From the NCBI GenBank assembly GCA_002407675.1, contig DHNW01000019.1, forward strand, positions 7,563 through 60,200: a stretch of DNA of 52,638 bases, read 5' to 3'. Position numbers and translations under genes: made by a program. Each line of letters starts with the position of its first letter. Positions within the stretch are counted from its first letter, which is position 1. Below, one piece after another: positions 35,382 through 43,118 of the stretch. The notes beneath the pieces were generated by a model that did not search any database, was not told the origin of the DNA, and saw nothing but the letters and a program-made list of their open reading frames with translations. The stretch comes from Ruminococcaceae bacterium UBA5406. Its GTDB lineage: Bacteria > Bacillota > Clostridia > Oscillospirales > Acutalibacteraceae.

Positions 35382-35990
35382 ATGGATAAACAAGGTAAAT
35401 TTTGTTTTTTAAAAGAACAATATTTTATGGATTTTCCTGATGACAAACTCATGCGGAATAAGGGCACTGTAAATGGCGAAAAGCATAACAGGCCATGTTT
35501 TTTCGCATTTCGAGATAATCTTTTCCCCATTTACTGGCTTATCCCCATTTCTTCAAAATTTGATAAGTACTATTCAATTTATTGCAAAAAAGTCAGCCGT
35601 TACGGTCAATGCAATACAATCCGGTTTGGTACGGTGCTTGGGCAACGATCCGTTTTCTTAATTCAAAATATGTGTCCAGTCACGGAAAATTACATAGAAG
35701 AATTCTATATTGATCCGATATCGAAAAAGTACGTCGCAGTTGACAAAAGAACGGAAAAAGATATTATCCATAATGCAAAGAAGGTATTGCAGCTCTACAG
35801 ACAAGGGAAACCGATCATATTCCCTGATGCCAATAAGATTTACAATAGTTTGATTAAGAAGGAAATTTCTAAGGACCCTAAGCCGGATCTTTCGAAGGAA
35901 CATACCCCATGGAATGATTACTTAATTCAACTGCATCATGATAAAGAAAAATCAAAAGACTTTACAAATGACAAAGAAGAAGAGCGCTGA
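35382..35990 (+). CDS. ToxN/AbiQ-like endoribonuclease toxin of a type III toxin-antitoxin system
   Basis: 202-residue basic protein, started at the ATG preceded by AGGTGG; a longer in-frame extension would run through the terminator and repeats. The core HNRPCFFAF, then LIPISSKFDKY, then a CPVTENYI segment match the ToxN/AbiQ/CptN layout (RP.., a PLSSxK-like strand with the catalytic Lys/Ser region, and a late PV loop). Such toxins cut A-rich RNA and are held inactive by pseudoknot RNA made from the upstream repeats. The long repeat unit is closer to the CptIN family as I remember it. It lies between the integrase and the transfer genes, so element stabilisation or phage abortive infection are plausible roles. 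Family call rests on motif and context. Confidence 0.75.
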   Translation: MDKQGKFCFLKEQYFMDFPDDKLMRNKGTVNGEKHNRPCFFAFRDNLFPIYWLIPISSKFDKYYSIYCKKVSRYGQCNTIRFGTVLGQRSVFLIQNMCPVTENYIEEFYIDPISKKYVAVDKRTEKDIIHNAKKVLQLYRQGKPIIFPDANKIYNSLIKKEISKDPKPDLSKEHTPWNDYLIQLHHDKEKSKDFTNDKEEER

Positions 35991-36032
35991 ATCAGTCAGG
36001 AGACAAAATCCTGCTTATTTAGCGCCGTTTTT
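35984..36032. terminator. Terminator between the toxin and hydrolase genes
   Basis: GCGCT (35984-35988) and AGCGC (36021-36025), with an inner CAGGA/TCCTG stem, are followed by GTTTTT on the plus strand. The two genes converge here. Confidence 0.6.
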
Positions 36033-37043
36033 GGATAAATAGGTATCTGGATTTACCGCGGTATTATTTATCCGAAGCTCGAAGTGACAATGGTTTCCGG
36101 TTGAATGGCCGGTATTGCCTACTTTAGCGATTACTTCACCCTGCTGAACCTTTTGCCCTGCCTTCACCAGCAATTTACTGCAATGGCCATAAAGGGTCAT
36201 AATGTTTCCGCTGTGCTGTATCACAACCACGTTTCCGTATCCGCCGTAGGGAGCGCGGCCAAACTGCGCATATGACACAGTACCAGCCGCCGAAGCATAG
36301 ATATTCGTCCCGGCTGGCGCGGCGTAATCGATCCCTTTATGAAATTCTCCATTGCTGCTATCGTAACCATAACCACGGGAGATTCTGTAAGTTCCAGTTC
36401 GGAGCGGAACAGCAAAACTTCCATTGGATGGCTGAATATAATACCGGAGTACATGGGGAACATAATCCGTGTCGCCGTAATTCTTCCAGCCCTCTTTTTT
36501 CGCCATTATCCGGGAAAACTCAGCCGCATTGGTATGAGAATACCCTCCCCGCTCCAGCGCCCAGCGAATATACCCGCCGCCAAAATTGTACCCTTGAAGG
36601 GCAAGGCTGATACCGGAAACATCACTTGGGGATTTACATTTTGCTGCCTTTATGCAGCTTGCCAAATATTCCGTTCCAATCCGGATGGAATACGCAGGGT
36701 CAGCGATGCTCTCCGGCTTTTTGGGATATCTGTCGTTGAGAAAACATTCACTGCACTGCATAGGATCGTTTCCGCTTCCGCCGCTTTCCTGCTGCATAAC
36801 AGCTAACACAAGTGGAGCGTAACCGGGTATTCCAAACTGGCTGCAATATTCGGCGGCAGCCGATTGGTATGAAAGGACACTGTCAGAAAGCGTTCCAGCC
36901 TGAGAATAAACCGATTGGCTTCCGGCTGCCGTGCCAGAAACAATGGCCATAATTGCGGCCGCGACTATCAATGTACAAAAAATAACCGGAGTAAGCATTA
37001 CTCCGGCTGCAACAAATATTTTCTTCCATGTGTTATTTTTCAT
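36015..37043 (-). CDS. Bifunctional lysozyme-like / M23 peptidase cell-wall hydrolase of the conjugation system
   Basis: 342-residue CwlT-like enzyme. A membrane anchor (about residues 8-38) is followed by a lysozyme-like transglycosylase domain with QQESGGSGNDPMQ and a GYNFGGGYI segment, then a C-terminal M23 endopeptidase with HKGIDYAAP and GHCSK, ending HCHFEL. It opens peptidoglycan so the transfer channel can assemble. It has the VirB1-like role, but with two hydrolases in one protein. The ATG at 37043 overlaps the relaxase stop; a longer in-frame start within the relaxase gene is less likely. Confidence 0.9.
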   Translation of the reverse strand: MKNNTWKKIFVAAGVMLTPVIFCTLIVAAAIMAIVSGTAAGSQSVYSQAGTLSDSVLSYQSAAAEYCSQFGIPGYAPLVLAVMQQESGGSGNDPMQCSECFLNDRYPKKPESIADPAYSIRIGTEYLASCIKAAKCKSPSDVSGISLALQGYNFGGGYIRWALERGGYSHTNAAEFSRIMAKKEGWKNYGDTDYVPHVLRYYIQPSNGSFAVPLRTGTYRISRGYGYDSSNGEFHKGIDYAAPAGTNIYASAAGTVSYAQFGRAPYGGYGNVVVIQHSGNIMTLYGHCSKLLVKAGQKVQQGEVIAKVGNTGHSTGNHCHFELRINNTAVNPDTYLSKNGAK

Positions 37044-38280
37044 AATCCTGATCCATCTCGATATCCTGCTGCAATTTTTCAAATGCAACCTGATTTTTTA
37101 CGCTGGTGAAATCCTTTTTCAGCGCTTTTCTTAGGTTGCAAAGTCCTCGATGACTAGAATTACGCTGCGAACTTATGACATTCCAGTCTTTGGTTTTGCC
37201 GCGCTGCGGGTGAACCCGGATGGTCTGATCGTAATCCCTCAGTTCCCGCAGGACAGCGTTTCCCATCCGGGTATGGAGATCCCTGATCTTTGTTTTTGTG
37301 TAGTTTTTGTACAGCTTCTCTTTGCCAGAGCCATAAACGGACTGTAAAAAACTCTGCTGGCTGTTCAGTTTCTGCATCAGCTCCGAGAGTTCTTTTCGAT
37401 GGTACAGGCGGATATACCCGTCTGAAAACTTGTCAATCTGCGGCCGCACCGAACTCAAAGCATTCATATTGTATTTCCATAGCCGCCTGTCCGAAGGAAG
37501 CTGACGATAGAGGTTCAGAAACGCCCCACGAAGTTTTTCATCCCGGTAAGCTGAGTGACCGCGTTTTTCTGCGACAATATTATTCCGGATGATTTCATTG
37601 ATTTGTGTCAGCTCCACTGAGCGGTTTACAATACTGTTGACGATCTTAGATTTTACTTTGGCAAAGGTTTTGGGATTCATATTTCCTTTGAACTGCGTCA
37701 CCTGAATTTTGCTTCCGTCTTTATTTTTGAGAGTGAACTCTTTGCGCTGCCGGGTTGGTGTCGGTTCCACAATAGCAATATGTACATGGATATTATCGGT
37801 ATTGTAATGGACTGCTGCACTCCAAACGGCAGCTCCTTCCATCTTTTCATCTTTCAGCATTTCCTTCATAGCGATCCGGGACACTTCCCTGATTTTATCT
37901 TCGTCCAGCATTCCAGTCCTGCTGTCGTACAGACCGTATTTTTCTAAAAATTCGTTCGTAAAACTTATTACCTGCTGCCACATGGGGCTTCTATTTTTTT
38001 GGGCTTTCAGAAACTGTTCCTTCAGTGTTTGTTTGTCGTCCTGTGACAGAGCATCTTTTGTAGCCGTAAACAAAGAGGAAACCTGTTCTGATTCCGGGTT
38101 AAACCCTGGTGAACATTTTTTCCCGTTGTCCATGTACTCAGTGTAAACAGAATAGAGCGGATATGCTGCACTGCGGACAGCGTTCGTCCGATCAATATAG
38201 TTGATGTATTCTGAAAATTTTTTCTCGGAAAAGACATACCGCGACTTAAAAATAACGTCTGGTGTTACTTTTTCCTGCAT
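37033..38280 (-). CDS. MobP2-like relaxase
   Basis: 415-residue relaxase that should nick oriT and pilot the strand. The metal-binding His triad is His158 (AVHYN), His165 and His167 (NIHVHIAIVEP), a MobP-type arrangement, followed by a basic, helical C-terminal region for DNA binding. Tyr residues near the N-terminus (around 26-29, INYID) are candidates for the nicking Tyr. GAGGGTG lies upstream of the ATG. Preceded by two small partners and about 0.9 kb from the candidate oriT. Confidence 0.88.
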   Translation of the reverse strand: MQEKVTPDVIFKSRYVFSEKKFSEYINYIDRTNAVRSAAYPLYSVYTEYMDNGKKCSPGFNPESEQVSSLFTATKDALSQDDKQTLKEQFLKAQKNRSPMWQQVISFTNEFLEKYGLYDSRTGMLDEDKIREVSRIAMKEMLKDEKMEGAAVWSAAVHYNTDNIHVHIAIVEPTPTRQRKEFTLKNKDGSKIQVTQFKGNMNPKTFAKVKSKIVNSIVNRSVELTQINEIIRNNIVAEKRGHSAYRDEKLRGAFLNLYRQLPSDRRLWKYNMNALSSVRPQIDKFSDGYIRLYHRKELSELMQKLNSQQSFLQSVYGSGKEKLYKNYTKTKIRDLHTRMGNAVLRELRDYDQTIRVHPQRGKTKDWNVISSQRNSSHRGLCNLRKALKKDFTSVKNQVAFEKLQQDIEMDQDYEK

Positions 38281-38292
38281 TTTGCATCACCC

Positions 38293-38799
38293 TCAAATGA
38301 TCAGGTCATCTTCTGTGATCTCGGCCCGTTCTGAATCCTTTTGGGCCGGCAGAACGGAGGAGAGGCCTTTTTCTTTTGTATTTGATTTTACACCGGCGCG
38401 GTTCAGCTTTCGCTGGCGGAATTCCGCAATGCGTTCCTTTTCAATTTTCTTTGCCTCCGCAAGCTGCGGCGTATCGTCTTTAATCAGTGACGTATACTGC
38501 TGGTATCCCAGCAATGTGTTCAGTAAGAGGATGATGATGTCACTGTTCCGGTCTGCATTATTGGTGCCGAGCCGGATCCGGGTAAGCGTGTCAGACAGTG
38601 CATCTTTGAGTTCATGCGCAACCTGTTTGGCAAGCTCATGGACAATCAGTTCTGTTGCAGGGATGTCGTTACGGTGGGTAAAGCGATCAACTATTTCTGA
38701 AAGAGCCGCCGTCAAAGTCGGCAAATGGTTTTCATCACGATACTTTTCCAAAGACGTAATTGTGGAACCGTCGAGTAAAAATTCTTTTCTATGCTTCAT
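38293..38799 (-). CDS. Conjugation accessory protein, unknown
   Basis: 168-residue soluble helical protein I cannot assign. An N-terminal part may be ribbon-helix-helix-like (HRKEFLLDGSTITSLEKY), the middle is helical with repeated Glu/Leu, and the C-terminus is charged and probably disordered. Its start overlaps the stop of the RHH gene upstream by 11 bases, and it ends 12 bases before the relaxase, so it is probably a relaxosome partner. Confidence 0.65.
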   Translation of the reverse strand: MKHRKEFLLDGSTITSLEKYRDENHLPTLTAALSEIVDRFTHRNDIPATELIVHELAKQVAHELKDALSDTLTRIRLGTNNADRNSDIIILLLNTLLGYQQYTSLIKDDTPQLAEAKKIEKERIAEFRQRKLNRAGVKSNTKEKGLSSVLPAQKDSERAEITEDDLII

Positions 38800-39037
38800 C
38801 TTTATCCACCAGCAATCTCTGTATTTTTTCCATGATGATGCTGTTTTGCTGTATCACTTTCAGGTTCCGATCCAAAATAACTTCATATTGCTTTTGATAG
38901 TTCCGGAATTCTTCGAGTGCAGCATAGTTATTGATTAGATTGACAAGGAAAAAATTTCGGGAAACGCCCTGCTTCCTTGCCAGTTCGTCGATTTTCTGTA
39001 CTGCGGCAGGTTCAACCCCGCGTGCTTTGATTTCCAT
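38789..39037 (-). CDS. MobC-like ribbon-helix-helix accessory protein
   Basis: 82-residue protein with a short strand and helix-turn-helix (VQKIDELARKQGVSRNFFLV) and a coiled C-terminal helix for dimerisation. This resembles relaxosome accessory proteins that bind oriT. It is the first gene downstream of the candidate oriT and overlaps the next gene. Confidence 0.65.
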   Translation of the reverse strand: MEIKARGVEPAAVQKIDELARKQGVSRNFFLVNLINNYAALEEFRNYQKQYEVILDRNLKVIQQNSIIMEKIQRLLVDKDEA

Positions 39038-39148
39038 TTTTGCTTACTCCTTTGCACTTTTTTTATTGTAGATCCCCGCGCAGCGGCCGGCCGGTTTTAC
39101 CCACGGGAGGCGGAGCCTTCTTGGGGGGTAAAGAGCATAAGGGGATTC

Positions 39149-39201
39149 TGTCCCCACCTATGGTGTGGAGTTAGGCAAAGCCTAACGAATCAGTGGGGAC
39201 A
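39149..39201. other. Candidate origin of transfer
   Basis: Nested inverted repeats lie in the largest gap of the transfer module (39038-39271): TGTCCCCAC (39149-39157) with GTGGGGACA (39193-39201), and GTTAGGC (39170-39176) with GCCTAAC (39180-39186) around a 3-nt loop. The AT-rich flank at 39202-39271 and nearness to the relaxosome genes fit an oriT. The nick site cannot be identified by eye. Confidence 0.5.
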
Positions 39202-39271
39202 CTAAAATCCGCGAATCCGTATATTCCTACACATGATTTCCGCATGAATTCCGTATACTCAAAATCTTTTT

Positions 39272-40204
39272 TTAACCGGTTTTTTTCTGATTTTCTACTT
39301 TTTTTTCGGAAGAAATGGAATCCGATGTTTCAGGTTCCATGAAGCGGCCGCTCTTTGTATCTTTCCATTTCTGTTGAAGTTTTTTAAGTTTTTCCTTCCG
39401 GGTTTTAATCTCTGACTGGCAACCGGAGATATCGTTTTTTAGATTGCCAATCTGTGAGTCCTTATTTTCAATGGCCGAATTGGACTCCTTAATTTCGTCT
39501 GAGGTCTGATATTTCTGGTTCTCTTTTAAAGCGGAAATGTCGAATTCCAATTGTTTAATCTCCAAATTTGCGCCGTCAATTTTCTGATCCAACTTAGAAA
39601 TTTGATTCTTGTTTTCAGTAATCTGGCTGTCAATCGACTGAAGAGAATAAAATAGTTTTGTTTGGGATTTTAGCGAAGAATTTATTTTTACTTTGCGGAT
39701 ATCACAGAGAAAATTTGCTCCTTCCCCTGCTGCGGGAATGCTGGACAGCGAACTGGCCAAATCGGTATCCGGATCCCGGCCGTCAATCCAGAGCGACACA
39801 ACATTCCATTTCTGCGGGACATTCGTAAAACGGATAACAAGCAGCCCGTTGTTGCAGTAGGCGACGGAAACCGGCAGGGATGTCAGCCGGTTGGTGTCTG
39901 TATGCGCAACGGGAAAAAATTTCTCATCCTGCATACCGTCTGAATTCTCAATTCTGAAGGTTGCTTCCATGTAATTTTCACCGGGATTGTATTCCCAGTC
40001 TTTCAAAACCAGTGTGACCCCATCCGTTGTATTCCTTTCAGTACCAAACGCACTGTTTTCAATTCTGGCATCATTGGGAAGCCAAAGTCTGCTGGTCAGA
40101 AAGGCCACCATCAAGCAGGAGAACAAGATCAGAAAACCACGATATTTCAGATTGACATTTTCCGCCGTCCATTTTTTGAAACGGTCAATTCCATTCATTG
40201 TCAT
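39272..40204 (-). CDS. Membrane-anchored coiled-coil protein of the transfer module
   Basis: 310-residue protein, not recognised. One membrane segment (about 22-42) precedes an extracellular-looking beta-rich domain (about 55-165) and a coiled coil of roughly 100 residues (about 185-285) with a charged tail. An ATGA overlap with virB4 shows coupled translation. It may fill a VirB8- or adhesin-like scaffold role. Confidence 0.65.
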   Translation of the reverse strand: MTMNGIDRFKKWTAENVNLKYRGFLILFSCLMVAFLTSRLWLPNDARIENSAFGTERNTTDGVTLVLKDWEYNPGENYMEATFRIENSDGMQDEKFFPVAHTDTNRLTSLPVSVAYCNNGLLVIRFTNVPQKWNVVSLWIDGRDPDTDLASSLSSIPAAGEGANFLCDIRKVKINSSLKSQTKLFYSLQSIDSQITENKNQISKLDQKIDGANLEIKQLEFDISALKENQKYQTSDEIKESNSAIENKDSQIGNLKNDISGCQSEIKTRKEKLKKLQQKWKDTKSGRFMEPETSDSISSEKKVENQKKTG

Positions 40205-42108
40205 GCACCGCCCTGAAACAATTCTTTTTCCTGCTGTGTTATGTGAATGTATGTGTGAAGAATATCATCCCCGGTTGAAAGGAAACATTCGCCTTGCTGG
40301 AAACGGGGAATTTGTTTCAGCTGGCTTTCTGTAAGCCGGTCTCCGAAAATTGTACGCAGAATATCACGGCAGTTCGATTCCTGCTGCATGATGAATTTGT
40401 ACTGGGTCAGTTCAAATAGAGTTTTTAGTTTTTCAACGGCTTCACTGTCGTTATTCTGCGGTGCAAAGTCACGGATAGACTGGCTGGCCATTGTAAGGCC
40501 GGTAAAATATTTTCTGCCTTCGCGCACAATTCCGATCATGTAATCGAGGGCAAGAGGGTTCCGTGTGTTGATAAACTTATGTGCTTCGTCAACCATCAGG
40601 AGCAGCTTCGGAATGTCGCAGATTGGCGTCCCTGTTTCATACATTTGTTTGCTGGGAACACCGATCCGGATCATATCGTCGAACATCAGAGACATAATGT
40701 TGAATAACAGCGCATTGAAGATTTCCGGTTTTAAAGTGCTGACATTCTGAACGTTGAAAACGATGATCTGTCTGCCGGAAAGGTTCGGAATGGAAGTATG
40801 CCCATTAAACATTTTTCCGTAGCTGTGTACCAGATTGCTGAGTGTAAGTTCAATGTTCTCCAAACGCCTCCAGCGCGACGGAGAAAGATTCCGGTTTACT
40901 TTTCCCTCTTCAAAATCTTCATACAGGCTGCTGCGGACAAGAGCAAGCAGATCATCAAAAGTTGGGTATGCTTCCGGCGGAAGGCCTGTAATGTGCTGCG
41001 GCTGATCCGCATTGCTGATCCACAGCCCTTTCACTTCATACAGCCGGCGGACATACTCTTCAAATTCATTCCGTTCGGATTCATCCGCCGTTGGGCAGAG
41101 ATATTTATACAGGGAGTTCATTTTTGACAGGTGGTTTGCAAAGCTGATGGATTCATCTTCAGCTGTTTTAAAGACTTCCAGGTAGTTAATGATGCCGGAA
41201 CTCCCGTCAAGGGTAATGATTGTTCCGCCAAGTTTTTTGGCAAGCGGTCCGAATTCCCCGGTCACATCAATCAGACGGATAAAGTTTCCGATTATCGCGT
41301 TGATTTTAAACATCAGCTTCATCAGTGTTGACTTGCCGCTTCCCTTTTTACCGACAATTAAAGTATCATAGGAAAGGCGGCTGAGTGTTTTGCGGAACTG
41401 GTCGAAAATAATGTTGCCGCCTGTAGAAGAAGTTCCCAGAGGAAAGCCATCCGGGTCATCCAGCTGTTCAAAATTAAATGGATAACCGCCTGCCAGGGAA
41501 AATGCGGGAATCGGGTTCCCAACCCGTTTATTCCGCTCCTTTACTTGTTCGTGGTAAGGCTGAAAGAGGGCCTTGTACATAAATTCCGTCTCGTTGAGGA
41601 ATACAGCGCAGCGGTAATCATCGCTTTCAAGCGTGCTGGTAACCTTCCCAACCCGATTATCGACTTCTGCCTTCGTCCGGCCGGCCACATACAGCCGGCA
41701 TTGAATCAGCTTAATTGCCTCACCTTCTGTTTTCACAGAGGTCAGCATGTTTTTCAGCAGTTTGTAGTTATTCTCTGCTTCGATTCTCGTACCGTCGTCC
41801 TTTGCATGTTCGTATCTCACTTCCAATTCGGTTAAAGAATGGATAATATCATCCTGTGCATCACCGCTCTGCTCCGTAGCGACATCCAGAACAGAATAGA
41901 CCCCTTCGATATCCATAAGTTCAGTCAGCCAGAAGTCCCCGGCCTGCCCCGGATATTCATATACCATAATGCAGGAAACATACCCATCTCCCGTTTTTAT
42001 GTACCGTTCATCATCCAGCTTCAGGTTCCCCTGAGGCTGGATTTTTGATATCAGCACCGGATTATACAGCTCTTGAACTGCCTGCTGCTCTTTTTGTTTC
42101 CAGAACAT
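40201..42108 (-). CDS. virB4: VirB4/TraE-type conjugation ATPase
   Basis: 635-residue ATPase that powers the type IV secretion channel. Walker A GKKGSGKST is at 253-261, Walker B with DEAHKF lies in KLLLMVDEAH, and EGRKYFTGLTMASQS and the late glutamine-rich region fit the family. The N-terminal VirB4 domain is present though short. It lies in the usual order with the VirB6-like, VirD4-like and pilin genes. Confidence 0.92.
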   Translation of the reverse strand: MFWKQKEQQAVQELYNPVLISKIQPQGNLKLDDERYIKTGDGYVSCIMVYEYPGQAGDFWLTELMDIEGVYSVLDVATEQSGDAQDDIIHSLTELEVRYEHAKDDGTRIEAENNYKLLKNMLTSVKTEGEAIKLIQCRLYVAGRTKAEVDNRVGKVTSTLESDDYRCAVFLNETEFMYKALFQPYHEQVKERNKRVGNPIPAFSLAGGYPFNFEQLDDPDGFPLGTSSTGGNIIFDQFRKTLSRLSYDTLIVGKKGSGKSTLMKLMFKINAIIGNFIRLIDVTGEFGPLAKKLGGTIITLDGSSGIINYLEVFKTAEDESISFANHLSKMNSLYKYLCPTADESERNEFEEYVRRLYEVKGLWISNADQPQHITGLPPEAYPTFDDLLALVRSSLYEDFEEGKVNRNLSPSRWRRLENIELTLSNLVHSYGKMFNGHTSIPNLSGRQIIVFNVQNVSTLKPEIFNALLFNIMSLMFDDMIRIGVPSKQMYETGTPICDIPKLLLMVDEAHKFINTRNPLALDYMIGIVREGRKYFTGLTMASQSIRDFAPQNNDSEAVEKLKTLFELTQYKFIMQQESNCRDILRTIFGDRLTESQLKQIPRFQQGECFLSTGDDILHTYIHITQQEKELFQGGA

Positions 42109-42121
42109 TTCAATATCCCTT

Positions 42122-42817
42122 CTAAACCTTAATCTGTTTATTCATGTTGTTCAGCTGGAACAGAATATTCTCTTTTTTCTCCGCACTGATTGGGTCAACA
42201 TGAAAGTAAGCGTTGTTCCGAAGTAACTTTAAACGCTCCATATACTGGCGCTTATCTTTTGCAAAGACCATCAGAAATGCTTGACGGTCAGTTGTTGTCT
42301 GTTCCAGCGCTTTCAGCGCTTCCAGTTGTTCCTGAAGAAAATCCTGGTACTTTTCCAGTTCCGGCTTTTTCAGCTTTGCTAACAAAAACTTCTGCTGCTG
42401 GCGCGTGTTGGTTGGATAATTCATGCCGATTATTTTGAAATCATCCGTGTATTTCTGCAAGAACTTTGCGTTCTCATATACCATATTTTCAATTTCTTCA
42501 TCGGAAGCATCATAGAATGAACGTCCCCGGATCTGAAACAGATTGATAATGGAATTTCGATCTGTGAGGAAAAATTTATTCTGTCTATCGTATTCCCTTA
42601 CGGGAAAGACCGATAGAATTTTTTTCCGATCTGGCTGCCGCGCAGGAGGTTTTTGTTTTTGATGCCGGTGAATGGTCTTCAGATCCTTCTTTTTGGTATT
42701 TTGCTGTTTCTTTCGTTCGGTGCTTAGCTGTTTCAGCTCTTCGCGGTGTTCTTTTACCTTCTGCTGGTATTCTCGATCCTGCTGCTTCAGCTGCTGCCGT
42801 TCTTCTTTAGTCAGCAC
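42122..42817 (-). CDS. Conjugation protein with basic coiled N-terminus, unknown
   Basis: 231-residue protein starting at GTG with AGGAGG nine bases upstream (an ATG seven codons earlier has no ribosome site). The first 70 residues are Lys/Gln-rich and helical. The remainder is compact, with SVFPVREYDRQNKFFLTDR and FQIRGRSFYDAS segments that recall the N-terminal part of VirB4-family proteins. A separately encoded VirB4-like N-domain is a possibility. It overlaps the PrgI-like gene and is followed 13 bases on by virB4. Confidence 0.6.
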   Translation of the reverse strand: MLTKEERQQLKQQDREYQQKVKEHREELKQLSTERKKQQNTKKKDLKTIHRHQKQKPPARQPDRKKILSVFPVREYDRQNKFFLTDRNSIINLFQIRGRSFYDASDEEIENMVYENAKFLQKYTDDFKIIGMNYPTNTRQQQKFLLAKLKKPELEKYQDFLQEQLEALKALEQTTTDRQAFLMVFAKDKRQYMERLKLLRNNAYFHVDPISAEKKENILFQLNNMNKQIKV

Positions 42818-43118
42818 GGGTATCTGCCTCCTGTACATGATTGACGGAATAATGAGTTTGACAGTCCTTGTCCAGCATCAGCCAAATAGCTTCCCAGTTC
42901 CGCTTCCGGGGATTACCCGGCGCAGGCTGGATCAGGAACCAGCTGCTCAGAGCCGCCGTAATCCAATAAGGGGCCACAAACCAGGTGTGGACACAGCCCT
43001 TGAACATGAGAAATGTTCCCAAAAGGATGGACAGCGTAACAACATCTTTCCACCAGATGCAGGGATGGTCAAAAATTTTATATTCTTCTTTCAGCTTTTT
43101 TGGGATCTGATAAATCAT
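42807..43118 (-). CDS. PrgI/DUF5592-like small membrane protein
   Basis: 103-residue protein. The opening MIYQIPKKLKEEYKIF and two close hydrophobic spans (about 28-45 and 50-63) match the small VirB3-like PrgI/DUF5592 proteins that sit before virB4 in Gram-positive conjugation loci. Its ATG overlaps the stop of the VirB6-like gene. Confidence 0.7.
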   Translation of the reverse strand: MIYQIPKKLKEEYKIFDHPCIWWKDVVTLSILLGTFLMFKGCVHTWFVAPYWITAALSSWFLIQPAPGNPRKRNWEAIWLMLDKDCQTHYSVNHVQEADTRAD

